A DNA stretch of 64,000 nucleotides from CALVGQ01 sp964370435 (GCA_964370435.1 CAYJJG010000005.1:1-64000), one strand, 5' to 3'; positions 9,717 through 19,056 are shown, counted from the first letter of the stretch. The notes: generated by a model not told the origin, from the letters alone. Program-made: numbers and translations.

Positions 9717-9855
9717 AAAGTTACCTCCTAATTATACCTTTAGTATAGCATGGCTTACTTAAAATCCTTATCTCTTGTATAAAACTAAAACAATTCCTGA
9801 TGAAAATAGTGCAAAGTATGCATTTATTGGTTATAATAATTAAAGGTGAATAAAA

Positions 9856-10449
9856 ATGATAAAGTATCCTAATGGAAAAAAGGTAAGTAATCTTAGCACA
9901 ACAAAATCAACTGGGCAGCGTGGAATGAGTCTAGAGTATGAAATTAACATAAGTAATCAATACTTTATAGACATTGATAAAGCCATTATTTATAAAAAAC
10001 CCACCCCTGTTCAAGTGGTACATGTAGATTACCCTAAAAGAAGTGCTGCTAAAATTGATGAAGCTTATTTCAAAACACCTAGTACTACCGATTATAACGG
10101 TATCTACAAAGGACGTTATATTGATTTTGAAGCTAAAGAAACCAACAGTAAAACTTCTTTCCCCTTTTCTAGTATGCATCCCCATCAAATTGAACACTTA
10201 ACTAAGGTTTTAAATCATGGGGCTATCGCTTTTATCTTAATTCGCTTTAATAATTATAATGAAACTTATTATGTTGAAGCTACTAAATTTATCACCTGTT
10301 ATCAAGATTTAAAAAAACGCTCTATTCCGTATTCGTGGTTTAAGGAACATGCTTATCTAATACCCTATTCTTTAACACCACCTATAAATTATATTCAAGT
10401 AATTGAACAACTTCACTTCAAAGGAGGAAAAAACAATGAGTCAAAATAA
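9856..10449 (+). CDS. recU: Holliday junction resolvase RecU
   Basis: The product is 197 residues, the normal RecU size. RecU cleaves four-way DNA junctions during recombination and chromosome segregation. Conserved features are GMSLEYEIN near the N-terminus, the central TTDYNGIYKGRYIDFEAKE stretch carrying catalytic D, E and K of the PD-(D/E)xK nuclease, and SMHPHQIEHL. The stop lies 14 bp inside the downstream penicillin-binding protein gene, whose ribosome site is within recU. A recU-ponA pairing is conserved in Bacillus. Start: ATG at 9856 after AAAGGTGA. Confidence 0.93.
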   Translation: MIKYPNGKKVSNLSTTKSTGQRGMSLEYEINISNQYFIDIDKAIIYKKPTPVQVVHVDYPKRSAAKIDEAYFKTPSTTDYNGIYKGRYIDFEAKETNSKTSFPFSSMHPHQIEHLTKVLNHGAIAFILIRFNNYNETYYVEATKFITCYQDLKKRSIPYSWFKEHAYLIPYSLTPPINYIQVIEQLHFKGGKNNESK

Positions 10450-13336
10450 GACAGTAAAAACAAAGAAAAAGAAAGTAAAACTAAATAAGAAGAATATCTT
10501 ACTAGCTGTAGTTGGTTTTATTGCAGTTAGTGGATTACTAGTATGTATTGCTGGTGTCTTTATTGTAAATGCGATGGTAAGTAATGCACCCGTAATGTCT
10601 GTAGAAAACTTTGAAAGTCCTGAATCTTCACAGATTTATGATAGCGAAGGCACTTTAATTGCAGAAATTGGTTATCAAATACGTACTAATGTTGCTTATG
10701 AAGATTTACCAGCTTCATTAGTAGATGCTTTTGTATCGATAGAAGATAGCCGCTACTTTGAACATAATGGTTTTGATATTAGTAGATTTGTTCGTGCTAT
10801 GATGGAAAATGTAGCCGCTACTATAAAAAATGGAAGAATTACCTTTAGTCAAGGGGGGTCTACCTTAACAATGCAGCTCATTGATAACTCTTTTTTCATG
10901 AGTGAAGAAGGCTATGGTTCTAATGATATTGAACAAAAAGTTCAAGAAATCTTTATGGCTATGGAGCTTGAAAGTCAAACTAGTAAAGAAAAAATCTTAG
11001 AATACTATCTTAATAAGATTAATTTTGGTGGTACTGGTAATATTCGTGGAGTACAAGAAGCTTCTCAATTTTACTTTGGTAAAGATGTTACACAGTTAAC
11101 TTTATCAGAAAGTGCCTTATTAGCAGGTATTGTCAATGCACCATCACGCTATAATCCCTTAAGTAACTTAGATTATGCAACTGATAGAAGAAACACTGTA
11201 TTAAATTTAATGGTAAGACACGGCTATATTACAGAGCTAGAAGCTGAATTAGCGATGGCTATCAACATTGAAGATCAGCTGGTAGATAGTTCTAGTAATC
11301 GTGGAGCTGGAGATGGTGATCCTTATCAAAGTTATATTGATGTTGTGGTTGAAGAAGTAAAACAGTTGACTGGAAAAGATCCAACAAGTGTTCCAATGCA
11401 AATCTATACTGCTATGGACATTGATGTACAAACTACTGCTGATCAAATTCAAGCAGGAGAAATAGAAAATGTTCAATTCCCTGATGATGCTATGGAAATA
11501 GCTATTGTATCAATGAATAATCATACAGGTGAAATTGTAGCCATTGGTGGCGGAAGAAACTATGCCGATGGCGGAAGCCTTTTATTAAATCATGCCACTG
11601 ATCAATACAATCAACCAGGATCTAGTGTAAAACCACTACTTTCTTATGCGCTTGCTTTTGAACATCTTGGATGGTCTACAAGTCATGTTGTATTAGATAG
11701 ACCTTATGTTTATGCTGGTACTGATAAAGTAGTTAAAAACTACAATAATATCTATAATGGTGAAATGCGCTTATTAGATGCTGTAGGTACTTCCATGAAT
11801 ACCCCAGCTTTAATAACTTTAGATGAAGTTATTGCTAATTTAAACAATGGAAGAAGTCGTGTAGTTGATCATCTTCAAGCACTAGGATTTAGTCGTGTTA
11901 GCGATGAAAGCTTTGACATTGGTTATGCGATTGGTGGATCAACTTTTGAAGCTAATGCTGTTGAGTTAGCTGGTGCACAGGCAGTAATGATGAATCAAGG
12001 TAATTACATTACACCACATACGGTAACCCGTATTGAATTTGATGATGGCACTACTCCTTATGTTGCTAATTATGCTGAAACACCTGTAGTAAGCGAAGAA
12101 ACAGCTTACCTTGTAAGTGAGCTACTTTATTCAAATATATATGGACCTTATGGTAACTACATGCAAATATTAGAGCGTGGCTATCCTGTATATGCTAAAA
12201 CTGGTACTACTAACTGGGGTGAAGAAGCAGCACAATTTGGAGTTCCAGTGGGTAATTCTAAAGATAAATGGATGATTAGTAGTACGACAGAATATACAAC
12301 CTCAGTGTGGGTTGGTTATGAAAAAGCAGATAGTGAAAACTATTGGACTTCTTCTAAATCACGATTAAATTTAACAGGTAATATTTCTTCAGTAATGCTA
12401 GATGCACTACATCCTGATGAAGCTCCTCAAGGAGTAGCTCGCCCAAGTAGCATTAAAGATATTACTCATATTTTAGGTACATTCCCTTATGCTAGTCCGC
12501 TTGAGGGTATGCCTGAAGAATTAATTACTACTGGTAAAATTAATGAAGATTTCTATACTTTAGTTGCTCCACAAGATGTAACTGTATTAAATCTTGAATC
12601 ATTTAATGCTCAAGCTGACAGTAGTGGTAAAATTACTATGAATTGGACACCCTATCCTGAAGAAGGAAAAACTGCTATAGCAGAAGCAACGTATGACTTT
12701 GGAATTGAATTTAATGGCACATGGATTAGTGCTATAGGAACTAGATTATTTGATTGGACTTGGGTATTTGGACCTATTCGCTATCGCGCTGATATCTTAG
12801 TAAACAATGCCACAGTGCAACAAGTAGACAGTGGCTCTCCTGATGCTGAAGCTACTATTAAATTAGAGCCAGGTAGCACTATTAAAGTATGTGGCTACTA
12901 TGCTTATGAATATTTAGGTAACAGCAGTAATCAAGTATGTAGTGGTGAAATCAAGGTAGCTGATGAAGATGTTGTTCTTGTTATCCCTGATGATGATGCT
13001 ACTAAAGAAGAAATAGAAGAGTGGATTAAAACTTATGGCTTAAGTAATGGTGGCTTTACAGAAGTTGTTAATGATAGTAAAGCTGGTACCAATGAAATTT
13101 ACTTTAATGATGCTTGGGTTCCTGGAGGAAAACCTCTTGAATTTGATGTGCCACTAAAACAAAGCCAATTACCATACCAAGTAATTAAGTACACTATCTT
13201 TGTAGCTAGTCCTACTACAACTCCTACTACTAGCACTAGTACAACTACCACAAGTACTACAAGTACAACACCATCCTCGGATACTCCAGTTGATGGTGAT
13301 GTAACTACACCTACTAATACTACTAGTGCAGAATAA
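10436..13336 (+). CDS. ponA: Class A penicillin-binding protein (PBP1-type)
   Basis: A bifunctional murein synthase polymerising lipid II and cross-linking peptides at the cell surface. I place the start at ATG 10436 (966 residues) because AAAGGAGG lies just upstream; an in-frame TTG at 10403 has no such site. Order: basic cytoplasmic tail, one membrane anchor (~20-46), GT51 transglycosylase with EDSRYFEHNGFD and a QGGSTLTMQL motif, then transpeptidase with PGSSVKPL (SxxK), SMN and KTGTT. A C-terminal extension (~700 onward) has two extracellular cysteines, and the last ~40 residues are a Thr/Ser-rich low-complexity tail, common in Gram-positive PBP1 proteins. Overlap with recU indicates an operon. 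Confidence 0.93.
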   Translation: MSQNKTVKTKKKKVKLNKKNILLAVVGFIAVSGLLVCIAGVFIVNAMVSNAPVMSVENFESPESSQIYDSEGTLIAEIGYQIRTNVAYEDLPASLVDAFVSIEDSRYFEHNGFDISRFVRAMMENVAATIKNGRITFSQGGSTLTMQLIDNSFFMSEEGYGSNDIEQKVQEIFMAMELESQTSKEKILEYYLNKINFGGTGNIRGVQEASQFYFGKDVTQLTLSESALLAGIVNAPSRYNPLSNLDYATDRRNTVLNLMVRHGYITELEAELAMAINIEDQLVDSSSNRGAGDGDPYQSYIDVVVEEVKQLTGKDPTSVPMQIYTAMDIDVQTTADQIQAGEIENVQFPDDAMEIAIVSMNNHTGEIVAIGGGRNYADGGSLLLNHATDQYNQPGSSVKPLLSYALAFEHLGWSTSHVVLDRPYVYAGTDKVVKNYNNIYNGEMRLLDAVGTSMNTPALITLDEVIANLNNGRSRVVDHLQALGFSRVSDESFDIGYAIGGSTFEANAVELAGAQAVMMNQGNYITPHTVTRIEFDDGTTPYVANYAETPVVSEETAYLVSELLYSNIYGPYGNYMQILERGYPVYAKTGTTNWGEEAAQFGVPVGNSKDKWMISSTTEYTTSVWVGYEKADSENYWTSSKSRLNLTGNISSVMLDALHPDEAPQGVARPSSIKDITHILGTFPYASPLEGMPEELITTGKINEDFYTLVAPQDVTVLNLESFNAQADSSGKITMNWTPYPEEGKTAIAEATYDFGIEFNGTWISAIGTRLFDWTWVFGPIRYRADILVNNATVQQVDSGSPDAEATIKLEPGSTIKVCGYYAYEYLGNSSNQVCSGEIKVADEDVVLVIPDDDATKEEIEEWIKTYGLSNGGFTEVVNDSKAGTNEIYFNDAWVPGGKPLEFDVPLKQSQLPYQVIKYTIFVASPTTTPTTSTSTTTTSTTSTTPSSDTPVDGDVTTPTNTTSAE

Positions 13337-13348
13337 CTAATTTTATCT

Positions 13349-13394
13349 ACCACTTAACATTTCATGAATTCATGGAGTGCTAAGTGGTTTTTTT
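13349..13394 (+). terminator. Terminator after ponA
   Basis: ACCACTTA at 13349-13356 pairs with TAAGTGGT at 13381-13388. An additional inner stem forms around TTCATGAATTCATGG, and an unbroken T tract follows. It ends the recU-ponA unit. Confidence 0.85.
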
Positions 13395-13464
13395 ATCACT
13401 ATTCAAGTTATATTTATTGTGCTAAAACATAAAACTTGTTAATATATAGTACAGAGGTGAAGAT

Positions 13465-15453
13465 ATGACTGTTGAAAAAGAAATAGAAATGTTAATACAA
13501 GAAGAGCGTTATCAAGATGCCTTAGACTTATTAGAAGATAATCAGCTGTCCATTATGGATGAAGCTTGGTATTATAGTGAAAAAGGTTGGCTACAAGGTT
13601 GTTTAGAAAATTATAAAGAAGGTTTATTAAATTTAGCAACTGCTAAATCTATGGGAATGAATAACACTTGGATACATTCACAATTAGGATGGATTTATAA
13701 TAAACTTGAATTTTATGATGAAGCTTTAGAATCGCTTAAAACAGCTATTGAAATGGGTCGTGATGATGCTTGGATATTCAGAGAAATCGCATGGACTTAT
13801 ATTCGCTTACATCGCTTTCAAGAAGCTCTTGAAAATTTTGAAGAAGGATTAATGTTAGATCAATTTGATGCCTGGTCACATGCCCAATTAGCTGTCTGTT
13901 ATAATCGTTTAAACAAAGTAGATTTCGCATTAGATTCTATTGATAAGGCATTAGATTATGGATTAAACGATGCTTGGGTTTATCGTGAAAAATGTTATAT
14001 ATTATCTCGATTAGCTAAATTTGAAGAAGAATTAGCATTATTAAATTCACTACCGGCTAGTTGGTATAAAGAAGATGATTGGTTTATTAATGAAAAAGCA
14101 CTTTGTAATCACAATCTAGGAAATTTAGATGAAGCTTTAGCTTGTTATAACCTAGCATTAGCGATGGATCCTACTAATCAATATGCACGCTTTGAAGTTA
14201 GTAAGATTTTTACTGCACAAAAAAAATACGATGATGCTTTTAATATTCTTAGTACGCTTGAAGAAGGTGCCGAGGCTCTTTATCATCAAGGTTTAATTTT
14301 CGAAGCACAGGAAAAGTTTACTGAAGCAGAAGAGAAATACACTGCAGGCTTAAATTACAGCAGTGAATCCATATGGCTGCTTAGCCATTTAGCATATATC
14401 CTTGGACAACAACAACGTCCTAAAGAGGCTTTACCTCATTTATTAAAGGCGCAAACCCTTGGACGTGATGATGCATGGATTTTTGCTGAACTAGGTACTA
14501 ACTACAGTGAATTAGGTGAATATGAAAAAGCAGTAGAAAGTTATCTTACTGCTCTACCTACGCATCATAATCCTAACTGGGTACTGTCACAAATTGCATG
14601 GAATTATGGAGCTAATGATAAGTTTAAGGAAGCTATTGAGTATTATTTAAAGCTTCAAGAACAAGATAAAGACAACGGTTGGGTAGATGCTCAATTAGGA
14701 TGGAATTATCTTAGAATAGATGCTGAAAGTTCTGAAGAAAATAATCAATTTATTGATAAAGCGTACCAGTATTATAAAACTGCAGAAGATAAGCAATTTA
14801 GTGAAGACTGGTGCCAAAGTGATTTAGCATGGTTATGTTATTTAAAGAAAGCATATACTGAGTCTTTAAAGTACTTGTATCGTCTAAGAAAAGCTGGAAG
14901 AAATGATTATTGGATTCACTATCGCTTAGCCGAATCTTTAAGCGAACTAAAAAACCATGATTCTGCTATTAAAGAACTACAGTGGTGCTTAGATAATAAC
15001 TATAATGAAGCTAAAGTACATTCTTTACTAGCATGGAACTTAGCTCGCTCTACTAAGAATGAAGAAGCACTAAAACATTTAGAAATTTATTTAAAAACGG
15101 AAGAAATGGATGCTTGGACTGCAATTGAATTAGGTTACAATTATAGTGAATTAAGTAAGTATGAAGAAGCAAAAATTCATTATGGAAAAGCCGTAGAATT
15201 AAATCCTGATAACTTATGGGTAAAACTACAGCTAGCTTATGCATTAGGTATGCTTAAAGAACATGATAATGCCCTTACTATTCTTCATGACTTAGAGAAT
15301 AATCATCAGTATACGACCCCGTATATGTTAGCACTTATTGGCTATAACTATGAAGAAAAGAAAAATCAAGACACCGCTAAAAAATATTACTTATTAGCTA
15401 AAAAAGAAGGTTTCAATGAACCTTGGATGAATAATCGATTAAATAAATTATAG
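13465..15453 (+). CDS. Long tetratricopeptide-repeat protein with tryptophan every 34 residues
   Basis: The 662-residue product is made almost wholly of TPR-type helix pairs and has no signal peptide or membrane segment, so it is probably a cytoplasmic scaffold. The repeats carry the unusual motif D-x-W-[IV]-x3-[LI]-[GA] with Trp at residues 35, 69, 103, 137 and 171, exactly 34 apart. It continues imperfectly to the C-terminus (DDAWIF, DNGWVD, MDAWTA, DNLWVK). GAGGTGAAG precedes the ATG. It sits between convergent recU-ponA and nth-dnaD units with terminators on both sides, so it is likely a single-gene unit. Partner and function are unknown. Confidence 0.85.
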   Translation: MTVEKEIEMLIQEERYQDALDLLEDNQLSIMDEAWYYSEKGWLQGCLENYKEGLLNLATAKSMGMNNTWIHSQLGWIYNKLEFYDEALESLKTAIEMGRDDAWIFREIAWTYIRLHRFQEALENFEEGLMLDQFDAWSHAQLAVCYNRLNKVDFALDSIDKALDYGLNDAWVYREKCYILSRLAKFEEELALLNSLPASWYKEDDWFINEKALCNHNLGNLDEALACYNLALAMDPTNQYARFEVSKIFTAQKKYDDAFNILSTLEEGAEALYHQGLIFEAQEKFTEAEEKYTAGLNYSSESIWLLSHLAYILGQQQRPKEALPHLLKAQTLGRDDAWIFAELGTNYSELGEYEKAVESYLTALPTHHNPNWVLSQIAWNYGANDKFKEAIEYYLKLQEQDKDNGWVDAQLGWNYLRIDAESSEENNQFIDKAYQYYKTAEDKQFSEDWCQSDLAWLCYLKKAYTESLKYLYRLRKAGRNDYWIHYRLAESLSELKNHDSAIKELQWCLDNNYNEAKVHSLLAWNLARSTKNEEALKHLEIYLKTEEMDAWTAIELGYNYSELSKYEEAKIHYGKAVELNPDNLWVKLQLAYALGMLKEHDNALTILHDLENNHQYTTPYMLALIGYNYEEKKNQDTAKKYYLLAKKEGFNEPWMNNRLNKL

Positions 15454-15455
15454 TA

Positions 15456-15512
15456 AAAAAATACTCTTTAATGTAGTGAACCCACTTTATTAAAGAGTAT
15501 TTTTATTTTTTT
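15456..15512. terminator. Bidirectional terminator between the TPR gene and nth
   Basis: AAATACTCTTTAAT pairs with ATTAAAGAGTATTT across a short loop, with an A tract on one side and a T tract on the other. It can terminate both convergent genes. The last five codons of nth lie in the stem. Confidence 0.85.
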
Positions 15513-16119
15513 CCTTACAAAAACTAATAAAAGGACAAGTAGTACACTGTGGGTTTTTAGCCTTACAGTGATATCTTCCAAAAAAGATAAATAAGTGATG
15601 TGCTTGACTCCATTCACTTTTAGCTATTTTTCGCATTAACTTTTTCTCTACTGTTAATACATCATCTTTCTTATAAGCAAATCCTAATCTTTTACTAATA
15701 CGCTCTACATGAGTATCTACAGCTATGGTTGGAACATTAAAACATTCTGATAATATAACATTGGCACTTTTTCTACCTACCCCTGCTAAAGTTAGTAATT
15801 CTTTCATCGTTTGTGGAACTTCACCTTGATAATGCTCACATATACCTTGAGCTAAAGCAATGATATTTTTAGACTTATTACGGTATAATCCTAACCTACG
15901 TATACAATCTTCAACTTCTATAATATCAGCCTGTGCTAGCGCCTTGGCAGTAGGGAATTTTTCAAATAAAACTACTGTAACTTTATTCACTGCAACATCA
16001 GTAGTTTGCGCAGATAACACTACTGCAATGGTAAGTTCAAAAGGATTCTTGTAGTTTAATTCGCATTTAGCATCCGGATATTTTAATTTAAGAGTATCAA
16101 GAATATAATTAGAATCCAT
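15490..16119 (-). CDS. nth: Endonuclease III (DNA glycosylase/AP lyase)
   Basis: A base-excision repair enzyme removing oxidised pyrimidines. The helix-hairpin-helix LAGVGRKSANVI holds the catalytic lysine, PTIAVDTHV holds the catalytic aspartate, and the C-terminal C-x6-C-x2-C-x5-C pattern (CKAKNPQC, CTTC, FISFC) binds a 4Fe-4S cluster. A TTG at 16137 is in frame, but I prefer the ATG at 16119 (209 residues), which overlaps the dnaD end by 11 bp. The order tseB/ypmB-dnaD-nth matches the conserved Bacillus neighbourhood and implies co-transcription. Confidence 0.93.
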   Translation of the reverse strand: MDSNYILDTLKLKYPDAKCELNYKNPFELTIAVVLSAQTTDVAVNKVTVVLFEKFPTAKALAQADIIEVEDCIRRLGLYRNKSKNIIALAQGICEHYQGEVPQTMKELLTLAGVGRKSANVILSECFNVPTIAVDTHVERISKRLGFAYKKDDVLTVEKKLMRKIAKSEWSQAHHLFIFFGRYHCKAKNPQCTTCPFISFCKEKNKNTL

Positions 16120-16657
16120 GATGTTTACCGTTTTCAATCATTTGTGCGGTATAGCCTTTTTTAGTCCACTCATCCAAAATAGAAGTAATGTACTGTATTG
16201 TTGTTTTCTTATATAAACTAGATTCTTTTAGTGCATAGATTATAAGTTTTCGATCATATATTTTAATCCACTCACTAAATTGTATCATTTCATTAGAGGT
16301 AAGTGGTCGCTTAAATTCACTTTCAAATAATTCAATTATATCTTGATTAACTGCCTTCTCACTCTTAGCAACATCACTTTGAAATAACCCTGTTAAATCA
16401 AACACTAATCCTTGCGGTTTAGCAATAATTACTAAATATTTTTTAGCACATAATATAGCAATAGCCTTATCTACAACTTCTTGACTAAAAGCAGTACGAT
16501 TAGCTAAACTATCCACACTTAAACATTGTCCATTTTCATTTGCATGGTTAATAATAAGTGCTAATACCCCTTCTTCAGCACTTAAGTTTAAATTATTATA
16601 ATTTTCTAATATCCAATTTGTTTTATTAATATAGGAATGCTCATACCACTTCTTCAT
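16109..16657 (-). CDS. dnaD: DnaD-like replication initiation protein
   Basis: About 182 residues from the ATG at 16655-16657, chosen because AAGGTGG lies upstream; an in-frame start at 16681 would run into the preceding gene. The N-terminal ~100 residues look like the winged-helix oligomerisation domain. The C-terminal part (FKRPLTSNEMIQFSEWIKIYDRKLIIYALKE, in pieces) matches the DnaB2/DnaD DNA-binding domain with its YITSILDEW end. DnaD helps load the helicase at the origin and at PriA restart sites. One base separates it from the upstream tseB stop. Confidence 0.82.
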   Translation of the reverse strand: MKKWYEHSYINKTNWILENYNNLNLSAEEGVLALIINHANENGQCLSVDSLANRTAFSQEVVDKAIAILCAKKYLVIIAKPQGLVFDLTGLFQSDVAKSEKAVNQDIIELFESEFKRPLTSNEMIQFSEWIKIYDRKLIIYALKESSLYKKTTIQYITSILDEWTKKGYTAQMIENGKHHGF

Positions 16658-16658
16658 G

Positions 16659-17123
16659 CTATTGTACCACCTTTTTCTCATAAATTAGCATCACTTCTAA
16701 TGTATCGTAATCCAAAAGAATCTCTTTATCTTCATTTTCAATAACGATCATTGGTTTTTCTTTATAATAACCGTATTCGATTTCGCAATTTGTTGTTAAA
16801 AGTTGCTCACACTGTAGACGTATAGCAAGCTCATCATAACTGTCTTCTTCGCGGCGTGCTAAAATAGCTACTTCTTGATTATACCAAATATATTCTTCAT
16901 CGATTAAAGAAATATACGTAGTTTCAGTAAGATGGTATTCATTTAAAAAAGCACTTTCTTTCGCATCCAGTTGTGTTACTAGTTTATCATGAATTAAATT
17001 ATTTTCAGCTATATTTTTATAATAAACACCCAGGAAATAATTAGATATAAATAAAACTATTAATAATAGTATAGTGAATATTAAAAATGCAGTAATTAAA
17101 GCCGATATCATCTTTTTTTTCAC
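16659..17123 (-). CDS. TseB/YpmB-like membrane-anchored protein (DUF5590)
   Basis: I choose the GTG at 17121-17123 (155 residues) because GGAGGTG lies nine bases upstream; the longer ORF from 17192 runs through the promoter area. There is a single N-terminal membrane anchor (~8-30), followed by an extracytoplasmic domain of the YpmB/DUF5590 type. In Bacillus subtilis the homologue (TseB) works with PBP2A in wall elongation, and ypmB lies upstream of asnS-dnaD-nth; that is family knowledge. Sequence similarity is modest, so the assignment leans on position and architecture. Confidence 0.65.
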   Translation of the reverse strand: MKKKMISALITAFLIFTILLLIVLFISNYFLGVYYKNIAENNLIHDKLVTQLDAKESAFLNEYHLTETTYISLIDEEYIWYNQEVAILARREEDSYDELAIRLQCEQLLTTNCEIEYGYYKEKPMIVIENEDKEILLDYDTLEVMLIYEKKVVQ

Positions 17124-17236
17124 ATTGAACACCTCCTTATTATTATAACAAAACTTATATAAACAATCATTATTAAATTCAATAATTTGCAAAAAGTAAC
17201 ATTTTTTGATAAACTAACTAAATGAGGAGGAAGACT

Positions 17237-17842
17237 ATGTTAAAAAAAATAGTTACTTCATTTTTAGTAATACTTTGGTTAAGTAGTATTTCATTAGTTA
17301 TTTATCGCTCATTTGAACCACAAGCAGCACTTGCTTATAACGATCAGCCTGCAGTTCGAAATGTAGCTAACAATATTATCAATGCTGAAGAGTCAACTTC
17401 ACAAGATAGTGCCATGTTAATGGTTGAAGATGAAGTTGAGGTTGCAGCAGAGGAAGTTGAGGAAACATCAATAACAAATTACTATTTCTTCTGTACTGTT
17501 GATAATCCTGATTGTACCTATATCAATGAATATGTAGTACCCCCATTGTTAGATGAATTAGGACAACAAGAGTTAAATATTCTTGAATATTATGATATTA
17601 CAAATTCAACTGAGGCGTGGACACCTAGTAGACTAAAAGCTGAATGGGGATTCGATAACTATCCTGCTTTTGTAGCTATCGCTACTCATCCTGATGAAAG
17701 TCAAGAAATCTTATCAGTACTACAGTGGAGTGATGATGCTCCAATTAATGCAGAACGTCTAAAAATATGGATGGTTGACAATGACATTTGGACTGGTGCA
17801 ATTGAGGAACAAGGCGAAATTATTGAAAATCCAAATTTCTAA
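17237..17842 (+). CDS. Secreted or membrane-anchored thioredoxin-like protein
   Basis: Start at ATG 17237 (201 residues). The upstream ATG at 17222 is part of the AGGAGGAAG ribosome site. The N-terminal hydrophobic segment (~5-25, followed by AALAY) is a signal peptide or anchor. An acidic linker (~55-80) precedes a ~110-residue domain with a thioredoxin-like pattern: strand YYFFCT, then DNPDC before a helix, then NYPAFVAI resembling the cis-proline strand. The usual CxxC is absent; the two cysteines are six residues apart. It may be a divergent redox or substrate-binding protein. No operon partner. Confidence 0.6.
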   Translation: MLKKIVTSFLVILWLSSISLVIYRSFEPQAALAYNDQPAVRNVANNIINAEESTSQDSAMLMVEDEVEVAAEEVEETSITNYYFFCTVDNPDCTYINEYVVPPLLDELGQQELNILEYYDITNSTEAWTPSRLKAEWGFDNYPAFVAIATHPDESQEILSVLQWSDDAPINAERLKIWMVDNDIWTGAIEEQGEIIENPNF

Positions 17843-17850
17843 AACACAAG

Positions 17851-17885
17851 ACTAACTTCTACTTTGAAGTTAGTTTTTAATTTTT
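17851..17885 (+). terminator. Terminator after the thioredoxin-like gene
   Basis: ACTAACTTC / GAAGTTAGT stem (17851-17859 and 17866-17874) with a 6-nt loop and a T-rich tail. Confidence 0.85.
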
Positions 17886-17937
17886 CTTAGTGTAATGCTA
17901 TAATAGTGCTAACTTAAAAAATAATCAAGGAGGAATT

Positions 17938-19056
17938 ATGAAAATAATAGTTGCACCTGATTCTTTTAAAGGCTCTTTAGAAGCCACAATTATTTGCGAC
18001 ATACTTGAAGAAAAAGCAAAGGCTATTTTTAATGATGTTGAAGTTGTAAAATTACCTATGGCTGATGGTGGCGAAGGTACTCTTAAGGCTGTTATATCTT
18101 CACTGCAAGGTGAAGTTATAACAACAAAGGTAAAGAGCCCTGATTTTAGAAGTATCCGTGCAAGCTATGGTATTTTTGATGGTGATAAGGCTATTATTGA
18201 AATGGCTCAAGCTTCAGCAATAACCCTTGTTAATAATCGTGATATTATGAAAATGAATACTTATGGTACTGGTCAATTAGTGCTTGATGCGATACAGCGC
18301 GGTGCTAAAGTAATTTATATAGGATTAGGTGGCTCTGCTACTAATGATGCTGGTTTAGGTTTTGCACAGGCTTTAGGAGCTATATTTTTAGATAAAGAGG
18401 GAAAAGAAATAACACCAATACCTGAAAATTTTAGTCGTATTTGCAAAATTGATGCTACTCAACTGCATACCTTAGTAAAAGGAATTCAATTCATTATTAT
18501 GAGTGATGTAAAAAATCCCTTATTAGGAAGACACGGTGCTACTTATACTTTCGCAAGACAAAAAGGGGCTACTGAGAATACTATCGTTACTTTAGAAAGT
18601 GGTCTGCGTGGTATTGCAAAGCTTTTTAAAAATCAATTAAATAAAGAGGTTAGTGACTATGAGGGTGCAGGTGCTGCAGGTGGCCTTGGTGCAGGAATTT
18701 TAGCATTTTGTGATGCAACAATACAAGCAGGAGTATTTACTATCATGAATATGGTATCTTTTAGCGAAAAATGTGCTGATGCTTCTTTTGTGATTACAGG
18801 TGAAGGACGCATGGATTATCAGTCTAGTTATGGTAAAGTACCTTATGGAATAGCCACACTATGTAAGGAAAAAGGGATTCCCTGTCATGCCTTAGTAGGT
18901 AGCTTAGGAAAAGGCTATGAGGTTATGTATCAACACGGCATTACTAGTATTACCTCCTGCATGGATGATACTATGGACCTTGATTATGCAATGCATAACG
19001 CTAAGCAATTATGTGAACAGGCTAGTGAAAAACTTTTAACTTCATTATTAAAATAG
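17938..19056 (+). CDS. glxK: Glycerate kinase (GarK/GlxK family)
   Basis: The product is 372 residues, full length for the type I glycerate kinase family, which phosphorylates D-glycerate with ATP. The N-terminus APDSFKGSL, MADGGEGT, GLGGSATNDAGLG (glycine-rich nucleotide loop) and ITGEGRMDYQS are family hallmarks. AAGGAGGAATT precedes the ATG, and a TATAAT at 17899-17904 is a likely -10 element. It is a single-gene unit with terminators both sides. No glycolate or tartronate genes lie nearby to define the pathway. Confidence 0.93.
   Translation: MKIIVAPDSFKGSLEATIICDILEEKAKAIFNDVEVVKLPMADGGEGTLKAVISSLQGEVITTKVKSPDFRSIRASYGIFDGDKAIIEMAQASAITLVNNRDIMKMNTYGTGQLVLDAIQRGAKVIYIGLGGSATNDAGLGFAQALGAIFLDKEGKEITPIPENFSRICKIDATQLHTLVKGIQFIIMSDVKNPLLGRHGATYTFARQKGATENTIVTLESGLRGIAKLFKNQLNKEVSDYEGAGAAGGLGAGILAFCDATIQAGVFTIMNMVSFSEKCADASFVITGEGRMDYQSSYGKVPYGIATLCKEKGIPCHALVGSLGKGYEVMYQHGITSITSCMDDTMDLDYAMHNAKQLCEQASEKLLTSLLK

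Noticed and set aside
13209..13280. Short ACTAC-type tandem repeats
   Set aside because: They encode the Thr/Ser-rich tail of the PBP; not CRISPR or an independent repeat.
13099..13353. Val/Leu-rich ORF on the minus strand
   Set aside because: It is the reverse complement of the Thr/Ser codon-repeat tail of ponA; no ribosome site, and its composition is explained by the repeat.
17222..17236. Earlier ATG for the thioredoxin-like gene
   Set aside because: That ATG is inside the ATGAGGAGGAAG ribosome site of the next ATG.
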